In this document: in pieces, positions 62,104-64,000 of the stretch
How positions within the stretch are numbered: the first letter of the stretch is position 1
Layout: each line of letters begins with the position of its first letter
From: Pelodera strongyloides
Taxonomy: Eukaryota > Nematoda > Chromadorea > Rhabditida > Rhabditidae
NCBI GenBank assembly: GCA_036852015.1
Contig: JAANDG010000052.1
Span: 310,001 to 374,000, forward strand
Reading direction: 5' to 3'
Length of the DNA stretch: 64,000 bases
Notes under the pieces: model-generated
The model's input: the letters and a program-made list of their open reading frames with translations, nothing else
What the model was told of the DNA's origin: nothing
Databases searched by the model: none
Position numbers and translations under genes: made by a program

Positions 62104-64000
62104 TCAGCCTTGCAGTTTTACGTCCTTTGGCACGGAACTTCTCTTCTCAAAATACCTGGAACAATTGCAATTACATAATTACAGTATACCCACCTTTTAA
62201 CCATTGAATAATCAATATCGCATCAGGACTTTTTACTTCAGGGGCATCAGGAACTTGATACTTTAGTACGCAACTAACTTAGCGCTTACAGCAGTGACAT
62301 AGGCGCGCACACAATTTGCATATAATACATGAGGATGAAGTTCTTCACAAACCACGTGACATACCGCTTCATAAAAAAATTGTGCGCGGTGAGATAAGCC
62401 AACAAAAAAGTACTCACCTTCTATAAATATCCATAAACATGCATCCAAACACTACAAAGAATCCAACCATCGCCCAGGCAGACATCGGGTGGCCATAGTA
62501 GAATGCGGAGAGGACAATCGATAACATCTGAAAAAGAGGGGGGATTATTGATTGAATAATTAATTATCGATTGTTGATGAGCTGAGCGGATCTCGCCAAC
62601 CATATGGAACTACACAATTCGTGTGATTCTGTTTTCTCCAAAGTTAAAATAATTAGAGCAAGAAACGTTATTTTCCCCAGGTAGTATCCGTGATGCCCAG
62701 TGTGATGCACGATGCTCTCCGTAACCGTACGACCCCACTGGTATTCCGCACGAAAAGACTGACAATCATACCAATCAAAATACCGTATACCTGTCTAATT
62801 GTCATAATTACAGCAAAGACAATGGGTCCAAATCGTTCAATGGTCGAGTAAATGAATAATTGTCCGGTTGCACCAGACAAGGAAAGGAGGAAGACGTCTC
62901 TGGAAATAATTCACTTTCCTTAACTTATAAAATATCCCCATATGTGATCAGCCTGTGTGTGTGTGTTTCTCTCTTTTCATTTAAATTTACATTTGATACT
63001 GTTTTTCTTTTTTTTTTCTAAATAAAGAGTTTAATATATAGTGTCGAAACAGAGTCATGTACTCAAAAAGTACCACAATATCGGACTAAAATTAGAATAT
63101 TTAGCTTCCCATAAGCTGAATCACAACCCAGAGAACAATACTTATGACCACGCCCATTAAAATCAATAAATCAATAATTACCGTCCAAATCCCTGATGAG
63201 TCATCGCAAAGTTGACTGACGTCATCAGAGTTCCCTGTTCAGCCAGTGAAACTGCGCAGAGAATCGCCGAGAAAGCGTTCACGCCGAACATCATCTGAAC
63301 AGAGCGGAACATAAATGAACGAGAAGACAATCATCTACTCACTCTCCTCTCTTTCGCTCTACTTTCGCAAAGCTTTCAAAAAACTATACCGTAACGTAAC
63401 GTAATGTGTGCAAACTCCAAAGTTTAAATTATGTCTTCGCGTGCCAAAAACTACAGTTTCGCGGCGGCGCGTTCAACCGCCAAGTTTTGCTTCAAATAAG
63501 CGCGATGGTTCATTGCCATATAAAAACAAAAAAAAAACATCTCCCACCTGATACTTGCTAACTTTCGGTCGCGTGTCAAACAGTGCCTTCTGCCAGTTCA
63601 GTGTGAATGCATCAAATACCAGATAGCCGACCATCAGGATCATACCAGAAGCCTAAACATTTTTGATAACGAAACATCAAATCAACATGTTTCGAGCTGG
63701 TCTCGGATAGGCAGAAGGATCTACAGCCTAAGATGCCTAAGCTCCAGGAGCCTGTCGTAAGGTATTAATACAAAATACCATCTACTCAACTCGCAACTAC
63801 CACAAGAACACCTGATAAATTAGTTAATCACCCGACAATTATCCTACAGTACTAAACCCAAAGGTTTGAAAATTCCGGTAATATACAGTAACCTTCAGTT
63901 ACCGAACTTTGGATAATTAATACCGTACACAATTTCCCTTACCGTAGTCGATGACTCTCCAATTCCTGAATCACTGCTTGCCAACAAAAACAAGGAGGCA
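62104..64000 (-). CDS. pst-1: PAPS transporter (SLC35B2 type), 3' part; 5' end beyond right edge
   Basis: Golgi nucleotide-sugar-type transporter that imports 3'-phosphoadenosine 5'-phosphosulfate for sulfation of glycans and proteins. Exons in the window: 63943-64000 (partial), 63548-63652, 63182-63294, 62791-62899, 62418-62527 and 62104-62155, all in phase to a TGA. Diagnostic family stretches: AFTLNWQKALF, KYQMMFGVNAFSAILC, EQGTL, GQLFIYSTIERFGPIVFAVI, MTIRQ and FYYGHPMS. The C-terminal tail is short and basic (YFEKRSSVPKDVKLQG). The alternating hydrophobic exons fit the final six or so of ten membrane helices. Assignment to the SLC35B2/PST-1 branch rather than SLC35B3/PST-2 rests on QMMFGVN and the GQLFI...MT-RQ core. 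Confidence 0.9.

Overview
The window is nuclear DNA of a rhabditid nematode, most likely a Caenorhabditis species (species not determinable here). The evidence is small introns with TTTCAG/TTTTAG acceptors, possible spliced-leader acceptors 3-4 nt before start codons, interstitial runs of the nematode telomere repeat TTAGGC, and genes that read as worm SLO-1, a spinster transporter, a PAPS transporter and mitochondrial GluRS. All four recognisable genes lie on the minus strand. I rebuilt their exon structures by hand; every exon length fits its reading phase.

Layout. 1-2084: 5' part of ears-2 (mitochondrial glutamyl-tRNA synthetase), running off the left edge. 2.1-23.4 kb: about 21 kb of repeat-rich DNA. 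It holds a 161-bp tandem array split by a 1.7-kb Helitron, a small two-exon ORF with duplicated exon-like sequence beside it, and a giant inverted repeat with arms at about 9465-14925 and 16640-21885. The spacer of this repeat holds one copy of a 1.2-kb sequence whose inverted partner lies at 2.4-3.5 kb. The arms carry coding-like exons of an unrecognised gene, with damage that differs between arms. 23.5-50.1 kb: slo-1, the BK potassium channel, complete, with 32 spliced exons encoding 1124 residues plus one duplicated, mutually exclusive 113-bp exon. Many of its introns carry short inverted-repeat (MITE-like) elements, and one carries a 1.2-kb LTR element with identical LTRs. 54.5-60.0 kb: a 13-exon spinster-family MFS transporter of 489 residues. 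62.1-64.0 kb: 3' part of a PAPS transporter (SLC35B2/pst-1 type), running off the right edge.

The genes do not form one pathway. slo-1 sets membrane excitability by Ca2+- and voltage-gated K+ efflux, the spinster protein is a lysosomal or vesicular lipid exporter type, pst-1 supplies Golgi sulfation with PAPS, and ears-2 charges mitochondrial tRNA-Glu. The most informative parts of the window are the mobile DNA: a Helitron with a perfectly reconstructable empty site, a miniature LTR element, several MITE families sharing a TTAA-AGCGAA terminus, and the large inverted repeat with arm-specific insertions that date later than the duplication.
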